Shown: positions 55,394-64,000 of the stretch, piece after piece | Layout: every line of letters begins with the position of its first letter | Position numbering within the stretch: position 1 is the stretch's first letter | The notes under the pieces: model-generated | Told to the model about the DNA's origin: nothing | The model's database searches: none | Seen by the model: only the letters and a program-made list of their open reading frames with translations | Position numbers and translations under genes: made by a program | Source of the DNA: an uncultured Lachnospiraceae bacterium | GTDB taxonomy: Bacteria; Bacillota; Clostridia; Lachnospirales; Lachnospiraceae | NCBI GenBank assembly: GCA_947630485.1 | Contig: CANRHU010000005.1 | Span: forward strand, 1 to 64,000 | Direction of reading: 5' to 3' | Length of the DNA stretch: 64,000 nt

Positions 55394-57721
55394 TCACGCA
55401 ATAATCAGCGACACCAGGTAAAACGGGATTTCCGCCTCCTCCGCGTCCGTAAGCCGGAGCGTCAGCGTATGCATCGCCTCTGTCTCCGCTTCAAGGACCG
55501 TCTCAAGCGCGAGACAGTCTCCCCAGGTCTCATCAAAATTGCCGTCCAGAACCGTCCGCGGCTTTTTCTGTATAGCGGCACAGTCCAGATAGACCTCAGC
55601 CTTCGGCGCGCGTCCCCGGATTGTCCGGCGGTACTGAACCGCGATACAGGATGCCCGGAAACAGAAGGTGATCTCAGCGCCGTTTAAAATGGCGGTCCAC
55701 CCGCGCTTAAAGACGTCCGCAAGCCCCTGCTGAGGCGCTGCATCCGCCTCGAAACCGGCGTTTGCCGCAGGCGCGATATCCGCGGCGCGAAGACGCCTGG
55801 CATGTTCATATCGGTTGCGGGTGAGCGGCTGAGGAATTGCCATCCCAGCAGACGCCTGCCCCCGCTCCGCTTCTTCCTCGCACAGCTTCTCCTGCCGGAC
55901 TTCTCCCCTCCGTTCCTCATCTACCTTCTCAAGGAAGCCGCAGATCATCTCCGCGATCATTCTATGCCCCCTGTCGTTGGGATGCAGGCCGTCCGGCGTC
56001 ACCTCTTCCGCGGTCAGTTCCCCTGTCTGGAGCTTTCCCCAGAGCACATCGCCCACGCAGACCCGCGGCAGCCCGTAATGGCGTCCGATCCGGTCGTGAA
56101 CCGGCTGCGCCGAAGCTCCGGTATCATAGAAGCGGTTGTGGATCAGCACGACGGCCGGCTGCCAGTCACAGTTCCAGATTCGGCGGATCAGTCCCTCATA
56201 GGTCTCCATAAAATGGGAATCATCCGTATCGTTGACCGAGAATTCCACGAACACCAGATCCGGCCGGTACGAAAGCAGATCGTCCTCCGCCCGGGCAGCG
56301 CCGTAATGGGAGGTGGTACCCCCGATTCCGGCATTGATATACCGCGCCTTCGACGACGGAAAATGTCCCTGCCACCAGTCAAACGTCAGCGCGGCGTAAC
56401 ATTTTTCCGGCCCCGATGCAAGGCTTCCCTGGGTAATGGAGCCGCCCAGAAAGCCAATGGCAGCATCCTCTCCGGCAGCCGCGCGCCTCATGACGTTTTG
56501 AAGGCGCGTCGTATCACGCCAGATATCCTCGCCCAGACTCTCGATGAATGCCGAAAGCTCCTTCGCCATCTGTTCCGCCTCCGGAACCCGGATATGGCCC
56601 TGCGTTCCGCAGCCGTTCTTACTGAACATGAAATGACGCACCGGCAAATGTTCCATGAAAAGCTGCCTGCACACCTCCCCGATGGCCCTGTCCCAGTTGG
56701 GATGATGCCCCAGGATCGTGGTCATGCAGATGATCTGGGCCTGCGGATGGATTCGGCAGAGCCGCCGCACGAACTCCGCATAATGCGCCCGCCACGCCGC
56801 GGACTTCTCTCCGTCGTAATCTTCGCCGCAGAAATCGGCCGGATAGGCGTCGTTCTGCCCCAGTGCCACAAGCACGACCTGGGGACGATACCGGCCGAAA
56901 TCCCATTTCACTGCCGGCCGGCCGCCGAGAATCTGCGGCTGGTACTGGATCAGGTCATAAATGCTCTCCATCCCCTGCTGCCGCGGCTCCATGAAATATC
57001 CGCAGCCGTCCATGAGGGCGATGCCGCCCTGGGCGATATCGTGGAGTCTGGCCCCCAACCGGCGGGCCGTAAGCCACGCATAGGAATAGTAGCTGTTGGA
57101 ATATTCCCCGTGATGATCCGGATCCGGCAGTCCGCAGTAGTCTACCGCCTCCGACACCTCGCCGGCAGACACGGAATCGCCGTAAACCTCGATGCAGCGC
57201 TGCGGTAAAGGCTCACACGGAAGGAGCCGCAGACCCGGATTTCCGAGGAAACCGTGTATCTGCACCATATGGCAGGAGTCCTGACGTTTGAAGAGGAGCA
57301 GGTCATGGACCGCCGCGCTCTCACAGGCCGGCACGCTGCCGGAACCCGCGCCTGCGGCGCGCGGCGTCCCCGCCTGCGCGGCCCCCATAAGTTCCACGCA
57401 CGCCGTTCCGCTTTCCGGCAGCTTCACGCAATACTGCCCTCCATCCAAAAGATAACCCAGATAATTGTCCCAGTAGGCGTGCTCATTGGTCAGCACCACA
57501 GACAACCTGTCTCCGGTAAACCTCAGTTTTACATAGGTTGCCGGATATACCCACACCGGCCCGGCTTCCCCGCTAAAGTCAATCCGCCCCTCGTACTGCA
57601 GCTTCTCATCCCAGGGAGAAATCCATACGTCGTCCGTCTGCGCGTACGGCGCCAGCTTCTGCCGCCAGACGGCAGCATTTTCCGCAGTCTTTCCGGCCGC
57701 GTCTTCCACATTCTTCCTCAT
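55394..57721 (-). CDS. double SGNH-hydrolase esterase (CE2-like module + CE17-like module)
   Basis: First set: IEVYGDSVSAGE, VLVALGQNDAYP, GTQGHIRVPEAEQMAKEL. Second set: IGFLGGSITQGSLAS, INAGIGGTTSHYG, VFVEFSVNDTDDSHF, TPDGLHPNDRGH. No signal peptide. Confidence 0.87.
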   Translation of the reverse strand: MRKNVEDAAGKTAENAAVWRQKLAPYAQTDDVWISPWDEKLQYEGRIDFSGEAGPVWVYPATYVKLRFTGDRLSVVLTNEHAYWDNYLGYLLDGGQYCVKLPESGTACVELMGAAQAGTPRAAGAGSGSVPACESAAVHDLLLFKRQDSCHMVQIHGFLGNPGLRLLPCEPLPQRCIEVYGDSVSAGEVSEAVDYCGLPDPDHHGEYSNSYYSYAWLTARRLGARLHDIAQGGIALMDGCGYFMEPRQQGMESIYDLIQYQPQILGGRPAVKWDFGRYRPQVVLVALGQNDAYPADFCGEDYDGEKSAAWRAHYAEFVRRLCRIHPQAQIICMTTILGHHPNWDRAIGEVCRQLFMEHLPVRHFMFSKNGCGTQGHIRVPEAEQMAKELSAFIESLGEDIWRDTTRLQNVMRRAAAGEDAAIGFLGGSITQGSLASGPEKCYAALTFDWWQGHFPSSKARYINAGIGGTTSHYGAARAEDDLLSYRPDLVFVEFSVNDTDDSHFMETYEGLIRRIWNCDWQPAVVLIHNRFYDTGASAQPVHDRIGRHYGLPRVCVGDVLWGKLQTGELTAEEVTPDGLHPNDRGHRMIAEMICGFLEKVDEERRGEVRQEKLCEEEAERGQASAGMAIPQPLTRNRYEHARRLRAADIAPAANAGFEADAAPQQGLADVFKRGWTAILNGAEITFCFRASCIAVQYRRTIRGRAPKAEVYLDCAAIQKKPRTVLDGNFDETWGDCLALETVLEAETEAMHTLTLRLTDAEEAEIPFYLVSLIIA

Positions 57722-57723
57722 TT

Positions 57724-58746
57724 TTACCTTCTTCCGATCTCCGTATCCGTCGTATTCACCTTGCTATGGTCTTTGATGTAATCTATAATATCATCCAGCT
57801 TCGTAAACGCCAACCCCACATAGCTGTCCGCCGCGCCGTAATAGATCGCGATCCGGCCGCTTTCGCTGTCGTGAATCGTCGCGCAGGGGAAGCAGACATT
57901 GGGCACAAACCCCCGCTCCTCATACCATTCCTCCGGCGTCAGAAGGAAATCCTCGCAGCGGTACTTCACGACGGACGGATCGTCGATATCGAGAATCGCG
58001 CCGCCGATGCTGTAGACATAACCGTTGCAGGTTCCGGAAACGCCGTGGTAGAACAGAAGCCATCCTTCGCTGGTCTCAATCGGAGCCGCGCCGCCGCCGA
58101 TCTTTAAGGACTCCCACCACTCGCTTCCCTTGCTCATCACATGCCTGTGCCTGCCCCAGTATACCAGATCCGGGCTCTCGCTTAAGAACACGTCGCCAAA
58201 CGGCGTATGGCCGCTGTCTGACGGACGGCTCAGCAGGCAGTAATTTCCGTGAATCTTCCGCGGAAACAGCACCGCATTGCGGTTAAACGGCAGAAATGGA
58301 TTCTCCAGCCGCGTAAACGTCTTAAAATCCGTCGTCTTCGCCATGCCGATGGCCGCGCCGTAAAAATCCTGGCACCAGATGATGTAGTAGGTATCCTCCA
58401 CCTTCACCAGGCGCGGATCATAGGCGTAAACCGGCATGAACGGCTTTCCCTCCTCGTCCACGAACGGGATCTTCTCCTCGTCAAACTCCCAGCGAACGGC
58501 ATCCCCGCTTCTGCCCAGATAGATATAAGGGATCCCATTGTTCTGCTCGCCGCGGAACACGCCGATGAAAGCATCCCCGTAGGGCATAACGGCGCTGTTG
58601 AAAATGCGCGCCACATTTTTCAGCGGATTGCGGCCGATGATGGGATTCTCACTGTAACGCCAGACGGGCGCTCCGGTGAAGGAAGCCGGTTCCTCCTGCC
58701 ATGGCATATTCGGAACAGGCGGTGCAATTAATTTGTACTTACTCAT
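57724..58746 (-). CDS. GH130 beta-mannoside/mannooligosaccharide phosphorylase
   Basis: NPIIGRNPLKNVARIFNSAVMPYGDAFIGVFRGEQNNGIPYIYLGRSGD, YDPRLVKVEDTYYIIWC, WESLKIGGGAAPIETSEGWLLFYHG. Confidence 0.93.
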   Translation of the reverse strand: MSKYKLIAPPVPNMPWQEEPASFTGAPVWRYSENPIIGRNPLKNVARIFNSAVMPYGDAFIGVFRGEQNNGIPYIYLGRSGDAVRWEFDEEKIPFVDEEGKPFMPVYAYDPRLVKVEDTYYIIWCQDFYGAAIGMAKTTDFKTFTRLENPFLPFNRNAVLFPRKIHGNYCLLSRPSDSGHTPFGDVFLSESPDLVYWGRHRHVMSKGSEWWESLKIGGGAAPIETSEGWLLFYHGVSGTCNGYVYSIGGAILDIDDPSVVKYRCEDFLLTPEEWYEERGFVPNVCFPCATIHDSESGRIAIYYGAADSYVGLAFTKLDDIIDYIKDHSKVNTTDTEIGRR

Positions 58747-58866
58747 GATCATTCTCCTCTCATTGCTGTATATTCTGTTTCAATATTCTCCTTTTCTACA
58801 GGATGCCGGATGCGCCTGATTTCGCTGACCCCGTCCGTTCCCTCAAAACGTGCGGTTTTTGGGCGT

Positions 58867-60717
58867 TTACAGATTCGCCGCCCCGATCATCCCTGCCTTG
58901 CTGCCGAGAGCCGCCATAGCCAGTTCCGGCTGCTCCCCGCCCGGACCGCCGAAGCAGTTCTCTGAAACCATTCGCCGCAGCGGTTCCAGAAGCGTCTCGC
59001 CTCCGGACGGTATCTCGCCGCCCAGCAGAACCTCCTGCGGACGGAAGATATTAACAATATTCACAATTCCGGTTCCCAGTCTGCGGATATATTCCTCCAC
59101 CACCGGCAGAAGCGCCCCGTCTCCCGCCTCCGCCGCCGCAAAAATCTGTTCCGGCAGAAGCGCGCGCCCGCATGCCTTTTCAGCCTCGCGGACCAGCGCC
59201 GGGAGCGATACGTAGGCCTCCAGGCATCCTCTCCGCCCGCAGCTGCAGGGCTCGCCGTTCTCCACAATGACCATATGGCCCAGCTCCGCGCCGCCCACGT
59301 GGCCTCCCTCGTAGATTTCGCCGTCCAGAATGATTCCGCTGCCGACCCCGGTTCCCAGCGTCAGCATGACCAGATCCTGACAGTCCTTCCCCGCGCCGGC
59401 CACGGACTCGCCGAGCGCCGCACAGTCGGCGTTATTGGCAATCCGCACCGGAATCGGGAACAAATTCCGAAACATTTCCGCCAGACTCACATTCTCCCAG
59501 CGGATATTATTGGAATAGCGGACGATCCCTTTTTCCCTGTCCACGGTTCCTGGCACGCCGACGCCGGCTCCCACGCACTGGTCGATGCAGATTCCGGTCT
59601 CCTCCAAAAGCTCCCGCGTCCGGGCAGCGATATCCTCGGCCACTCTCTGTGCGCCGCGCTCCGCCCTCGTCGGCATGACCTTCTCCGCGATCAGCTTCTG
59701 GTGAATATCCACAAGACCAATCCGGGTGTCCGTCCCGCCGATATCGATGCCGATCCGCACCGGCGCCGATTTCTCGCGAATCCGGGTGATCAGCGCGTCG
59801 CAGCTCCCCTCGATCTGATACTCACCGCTTCCGGCAGCCAGAAAGAAGCTGTCGCCCTTCCGGTAAGCCACCGTTTCCCCCTGGCAGGAGATCTGGCCCT
59901 CCCCGTCAAGTACCAGAATGCTGGCAAAAGATTCCCCCGAAACCGTCCCCCTCAAAAGCTTCATCATTGTGCCGTCCAGCGTCACACGATCCACCGTAAA
60001 ATAGTCGCAGTCAGCCACATGGGGATAGCTGCCGCCGCTCTTTCGGATCGGCGTCCGGTTCGTGACAGCCAGCGCTTTTTCGATATGCAGATCGCGCTTT
60101 TTACCGTCCTTACCCACGCGGCCATAGTCGTACACACGGTAGGTCACGTTGGAATTCTGCTGAATCTCCGCGATCAGAATGTCCTTGCCGATGGCATGGA
60201 TGGTTCCGGCTTCAATGAACAGCACGTCCCCTTTCCGCACGGGCACCGCGTTCAGAACCTCCAAGAGCGTGTCCTCACGGATTCTTTGGGCGAACTCCTC
60301 CCGGCTGATCTCCTTCTGAAACCCATAGTAAAGGAACGCCTCCGGTCCCGCGTCCATCACATACCACATCTCGGTCTTGCCATACTGCCCTTCGTGCTGC
60401 AGGGCGTACCGGTTGTCCGGATGAACCTGGATCGACAGATTTTCCCTCGCGTCAATGAATTTGATCAGAATCGGAAAATCCCGAAAGCGCCTGCAATGGA
60501 CTCCCAGCGCCTCTTTCCCCAGCTTCTGTATGTATTCCGGAAGCGTCATGCCGGCACATGGCCCGCTGTCCACCACGGACGGGCCGTCCGGGTGACAGGA
60601 CAGCTCCCAGCACTCCGCCAGCACATCCCCGTCGTACTGCTTGCCGTACTCCTCGATCAGACGGCGTCCGCCCCAGATATAATCCTTACAGCTTGGTTTT
60701 AACCTCACGATCCCCAT
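58867..60717 (-). CDS. fusion: class I mannose-6-phosphate isomerase + ROK-family sugar kinase
   Basis: N-half WGGRRLIEEYGK, IDARENLSIQVHPDN, GQYGKTEMWYVMDAGPEAFLYYGF; C-half VRIGIDIGGTDTRIGLVD, GVGVPGTVD, LGTGVGSGIILDGEIYEGGHVGGAELGHM, CSCGRRGCLEAYVS. Confidence 0.93.
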   Translation of the reverse strand: MGIVRLKPSCKDYIWGGRRLIEEYGKQYDGDVLAECWELSCHPDGPSVVDSGPCAGMTLPEYIQKLGKEALGVHCRRFRDFPILIKFIDARENLSIQVHPDNRYALQHEGQYGKTEMWYVMDAGPEAFLYYGFQKEISREEFAQRIREDTLLEVLNAVPVRKGDVLFIEAGTIHAIGKDILIAEIQQNSNVTYRVYDYGRVGKDGKKRDLHIEKALAVTNRTPIRKSGGSYPHVADCDYFTVDRVTLDGTMMKLLRGTVSGESFASILVLDGEGQISCQGETVAYRKGDSFFLAAGSGEYQIEGSCDALITRIREKSAPVRIGIDIGGTDTRIGLVDIHQKLIAEKVMPTRAERGAQRVAEDIAARTRELLEETGICIDQCVGAGVGVPGTVDREKGIVRYSNNIRWENVSLAEMFRNLFPIPVRIANNADCAALGESVAGAGKDCQDLVMLTLGTGVGSGIILDGEIYEGGHVGGAELGHMVIVENGEPCSCGRRGCLEAYVSLPALVREAEKACGRALLPEQIFAAAEAGDGALLPVVEEYIRRLGTGIVNIVNIFRPQEVLLGGEIPSGGETLLEPLRRMVSENCFGGPGGEQPELAMAALGSKAGMIGAANL

Positions 60718-60837
60718 AGCCTGTCCCCCTGTTCCCGGCGCCGGTTTCCAAGCTTCCGGCGCCTGCTTTTCGCTGTTTTCCTGCTCAAATTTCCTGCGCT
60801 GTTTTTCCGGTTTCTGCTTCCGGCGCCGCTCTCGCTC

Positions 60838-62568
60838 TCAGCGGACCATCTCCTGCGCCGCCGCCGTCATATGCTCCAGCTTCCCTGCGGCGTCCTCCTC
60901 ATCCGTTCCCAGAACGCCGACATAGAATTTGATCTTCGGCTCCGTGCCTGACGGCCGCACGCAGCACCAGGCTCCGCCTTCCATTTCAAAATACAGCACA
61001 TCCGATTCCGGAAGCCCGGCTGCCGTCTGCCTGCCGGACGCACAGTCCAGCACCAGATTCTTCCGGTAATCCCGAAACTGCGTCACACGCGCGCCGCCAA
61101 TCTCCTGCGGCACGCTGCTCCTTATCCCTTCCATGATCTCCCGGATTCTCCTCGCGCCGTCCTGTCCCTTTAATGTAACCGTACACAGGCCTTCCCTGTG
61201 ATACCCGTAAGCGCGGTACAGCTGACGCATCTGATCGCACAGCGTCATTCCGTGATAATGATACCAGGCCGCCGCCTCGCAGAGGGCCATCACCGCCGAT
61301 ACCGCGTCCTTGTCCCTGGCGTAGGTTCCCACAAGACATCCGTAACTCTCCTCATAACCGAAAAGATACTCAAAGGAATGCTCCTGTTCAAAGTACTTAA
61401 TCTGTTCACCGATATACTTAAATCCGGTCAGCGTCTCAATCCGCTTCACGCCGTAGGCGTCCGCGATCGCCTTCGACATTTTCCCGGACACGATCGTTGT
61501 AACTACGGCCCCGTTTTCGGGAAGACGGCCCTGGGCCTTTTTGCGGGACAGGCGGTACTCCATGATCAGCATTCCCGACATATTGCCGGTAAAACTCATA
61601 TACCTGCCGGTGACCGCATCCTTCGCGTAGACGCCCAGCCGATCCGCATCCGGGTCCGTCGCCAAAACGATATCCGCGTCCACCTCTTCCGCCAGCTTAA
61701 GCGCCAGGGAAAATGCTTTCGCATCCTCCGGATTCGGATACGATACGGTGGGAAAATCCCCATGCGGCAGTTCCTGTTCCTTTACAACGTAAACCTGTTC
61801 AAACCCCAACTCCTTTAGAATACGCCGCACCGGAAGGTTACCGGTTCCGTGAAGCGGCGTATACACGACCTTCAGCTTTCTGGCCTCTGTTCTCACAATC
61901 TCCGGTTCCAGCACCAGCCGTTTCAGCTCCTCCATGTAGCGGTCGTCGATCTCGCTGCCAATCAGCCGGTAAAGCCCGCGCTGCTCCGCCTCCGCCTTCT
62001 CCATGGTCTTCACACAGGCGTAATCGGAGATCGCGTTCACTTCACGGATAATCTCTTTGTCCCTGGGCGCCGTGATCTGGGCTCCGTCCGCCCAATAAAC
62101 CTTGTAACCATTATATTCCGGCGGGTTATGACTCGCGGTTACAACAATGCCCGCCGTACAGCCCAGCTCCCGCAGGGCAAAGGAAAGCATCGGCGTCGGC
62201 CGCAGGGACGAAAATACCCAGGCCCGAATCCCGTTGGCCGCCAGGCAGCAGGCCGCCTCGTCCGCAAACTCCTTGGACATATGCCGTGAATCATAGGCAA
62301 CAGCGACGCCCGGAACCGGATCGGCCGCTCTCTCCTGCCGGATATAATTCGCCAGCCCTTGTGTCGCCTTGCGGACCGTATAGATGTTCATCCGGTTTGT
62401 CCCCGCGCCGATCACGCCCCGCAGGCCCCCGGTTCCAAACGCAAGATCCCGATAAAAGCGGTCCTCGATCTGCGCTTCGTCGCCTTCTATCCCTCGCAGC
62501 TCTTTCTTCGTCTCTTCATCAAAATACGGATTCTCAAGCCATTCCTCGTATTTCTCCCTTACATTCAT
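60838..62568 (-). CDS. phosphoglucomutase/phosphomannomutase
   Basis: LRGVIGAGTNRMNIYTVRKATQGLANYI, GIVVTASHNPPEYNGYKVYWADGAQI, ATDPDADRLGV, RPSGTEPKIKFYVG. Confidence 0.95.
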   Translation of the reverse strand: MNVREKYEEWLENPYFDEETKKELRGIEGDEAQIEDRFYRDLAFGTGGLRGVIGAGTNRMNIYTVRKATQGLANYIRQERAADPVPGVAVAYDSRHMSKEFADEAACCLAANGIRAWVFSSLRPTPMLSFALRELGCTAGIVVTASHNPPEYNGYKVYWADGAQITAPRDKEIIREVNAISDYACVKTMEKAEAEQRGLYRLIGSEIDDRYMEELKRLVLEPEIVRTEARKLKVVYTPLHGTGNLPVRRILKELGFEQVYVVKEQELPHGDFPTVSYPNPEDAKAFSLALKLAEEVDADIVLATDPDADRLGVYAKDAVTGRYMSFTGNMSGMLIMEYRLSRKKAQGRLPENGAVVTTIVSGKMSKAIADAYGVKRIETLTGFKYIGEQIKYFEQEHSFEYLFGYEESYGCLVGTYARDKDAVSAVMALCEAAAWYHYHGMTLCDQMRQLYRAYGYHREGLCTVTLKGQDGARRIREIMEGIRSSVPQEIGGARVTQFRDYRKNLVLDCASGRQTAAGLPESDVLYFEMEGGAWCCVRPSGTEPKIKFYVGVLGTDEEDAAGKLEHMTAAAQEMVR

Positions 62569-62654
62569 GTGTTTCCTGCCCTTTCTTAAACCGTGCTGCC
62601 GCGCATACGGACGCCGCCCGCAAAGAATTCCCGATTAATTATTAAATTAATTAT

Positions 62655-62686
62655 AAATATATCATTACTTAATCAATTAATCAATA
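62655..62686 (-). promoter_or_regulatory. AT-rich putative promoter of the phosphohexomutase gene
   Basis: Minus strand TTGATT-17 bp-TATATT in an AT-rich island; coordinates approximate. Confidence 0.5.
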
Positions 62687-62824
62687 TCTTTCTCGATAAT
62701 TAATTCATTTCGTTAATATGAACAATAGGCGGGCTTCTTTTTTGTGCATTGTATTCTGCAGAAATCCGCCGCGGCGCGGCCTTATGTATTGCGCTCCATA
62801 TGCAGCCATAAAAAGGACAGCCAT

Positions 62825-62862
62825 AAAAAGGGCGGATGTTTCGCTTCCGCAAAACATCCGCC
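62825..62862 (-). terminator. Rho-independent terminator of the partial GH2 gene
   Basis: 11-bp stem GGCGGATGTTT / AAACATCCGCC with minus-strand CTTTTT. Confidence 0.8.
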
Positions 62863-62971
62863 GCATAAGGCATTGATATGATCCCATCTCTATGGCCGCC
62901 AAATCTGCCTGCCTTTCCATCCGTCCTTCCGCTTCCGTCCGCTTTCGCCGTCCGTCCGCTTTCGAAACCGT

Positions 62972-64000
62972 TTACCGCACTTCCACGCGCAGGGAAGCGC
63001 TGCCAAGCGCCTCGCTCTTCACGGTGAATACCGCCTCCCCGGCTTCATAGCCGCTGCGCAGAATCCCGCAGGCACGGCCCCGGTAGGTGGTAAAGCTTCC
63101 GGAAGTGTAGTTCTCCGCCGTGACCGGGTTCGCGGAACCGAAGCCGGCCAGCCAAGCCGCGCCCTCGGCCTCCGCGGTCAGAGCAACCTGCGCGTCAGGC
63201 ACCAGCCTGCCGTCCGCGTCCACCACCTCGACCTCCGCATAAATCAGGCTGTGTCCGTCCGCCGCCATCTCCGCGCGGTCCGCGCTTACGCGGAGCGCGC
63301 AGGCGGCTCCCGCCGTCTTTATGGCGTCCCTGGACACTTCCTTTCCGCCGCTGTAACTGACGGCCGTCGCCTCTCCCGGCTCATAGACCGCGTCAAATAC
63401 AAAGGTACACGGCATTTCTTCCACGCCCAGCGCCTCGTTCTTCTTTTTCCTCCCGAGCGTGCGGCCGTTTACCAGAAGCTCCACCTCCTCGGCGCGGCTG
63501 AACACCAGAAGAGACACCTCTTTTCCTTCCGCCCCGGCCCAGTTCCAGCTCCTGACGCAGGCCGGGAAGCCCCACCTGCTCAGGATTTCCGTCTTCCCGT
63601 AATCGGCCGGATCATAGGAGAAAAGCCAGGTCGCGTCGGAGCCGTAGACCACGCTCCGGTAACGGCCCTGCGGCAGAACAAGACCATTGATATCGATGTC
63701 CGCGTCATTGGCCAGACGGTAAGGGAACGCGGAAGCGTGGGAAGAAAGGGCCCACTCTCTGTCGCCCTGCCCTGAATCATTCGGATCGAGAAATACCGAC
63801 TTCCCGATGCCCGCTTCCCCGATGTAATCCACCGCGGTCCAGGTGAAATCTCCGATCACGTAAGGCGTACTCTCTACCATAGGCCAGCGCTTCCCGATCT
63901 CCTTCGGGAAATTCTCGGAACCTAATATAACCCGGTCCGGATACAGCTCGTGATCCTGGACGTATTTATCCTCCAGATAATTGTAACCTACGATATCCAG
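62972..64000 (-). CDS. GH2 family glycoside hydrolase (partial; 5' end beyond window)
   Basis: YVIGDFTWTAVDYIGEAGIGKSVFLDPNDSGQGDREWALSSHASAFPYRLANDADIDINGLVLPQGRYRSVVYGS, then C-terminal Ig-like domains; the frame stays open to the window end. Confidence 0.85.
   Translation of the reverse strand: MDIVGYNYLEDKYVQDHELYPDRVILGSENFPKEIGKRWPMVESTPYVIGDFTWTAVDYIGEAGIGKSVFLDPNDSGQGDREWALSSHASAFPYRLANDADIDINGLVLPQGRYRSVVYGSDATWLFSYDPADYGKTEILSRWGFPACVRSWNWAGAEGKEVSLLVFSRAEEVELLVNGRTLGRKKKNEALGVEEMPCTFVFDAVYEPGEATAVSYSGGKEVSRDAIKTAGAACALRVSADRAEMAADGHSLIYAEVEVVDADGRLVPDAQVALTAEAEGAAWLAGFGSANPVTAENYTSGSFTTYRGRACGILRSGYEAGEAVFTVKSEALGSASLRVEVR

Noticed and set aside
55802-57208. 468-aa plus-strand ORF opposite the SGNH esterase
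   Set aside because: Antisense shadow; Arg/Pro/His-rich without motifs.
59275-60702. 475-aa plus-strand ORF opposite ManA-ROK
   Set aside because: Antisense shadow of a well-supported fusion gene.
60735-60835. Repeated CCGGCGCC blocks between ManA-ROK and phosphomutase as a regulatory element
   Set aside because: Short, self-palindromic and expected in GC-rich intercistronic DNA; not enough to support a feature.

Overview
The window looks like a fairly GC-rich Lachnospiraceae-type Firmicute chromosome; nearly all real genes are on the minus strand. Bases 1-22 kb are mostly core genome: tRNA-Trp, radA, a clpC-mcsB-mcsA operon headed by a GntR/YtrA-type regulator, two cell-wall proteins with cadherin-like domains, a Na+-translocating biotin decarboxylase/transcarboxylase cluster, a PH-domain protein, DAHP synthase, uppP, ung and hisF/hisH. 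Bases 22-64 kb read as a large accessory beta-mannan/galactomannan utilisation locus: GH36, GH2, a truncated Rpn-family remnant, GH26-CBM35 lipoprotein, YesL/DUF624, two complete ABC permease pairs each with its own solute-binding protein, a LacI regulator, a 2.7-kaa beta-helix surface protein, a double SGNH esterase, GH130, a ManA-ROK fusion, a phosphohexomutase and a partial GH2. The best candidate for an undescribed system is the 31-45 kb operon. It is near-symmetric, SBP-permease-permease-[NHL/TPR anchor, Yip1, DUF5696-like]-permease-permease-SBP, and one SBP carries two N-terminal CBM-like domains and a helical stalk. It has no ATPase gene. Secondary highlights are the fused CE2-like/CE17-like esterase, the isomerase-kinase fusion, and an 11-bp motif shared by three promoters in the locus. 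All family calls come from reading the translations; no database search was run.
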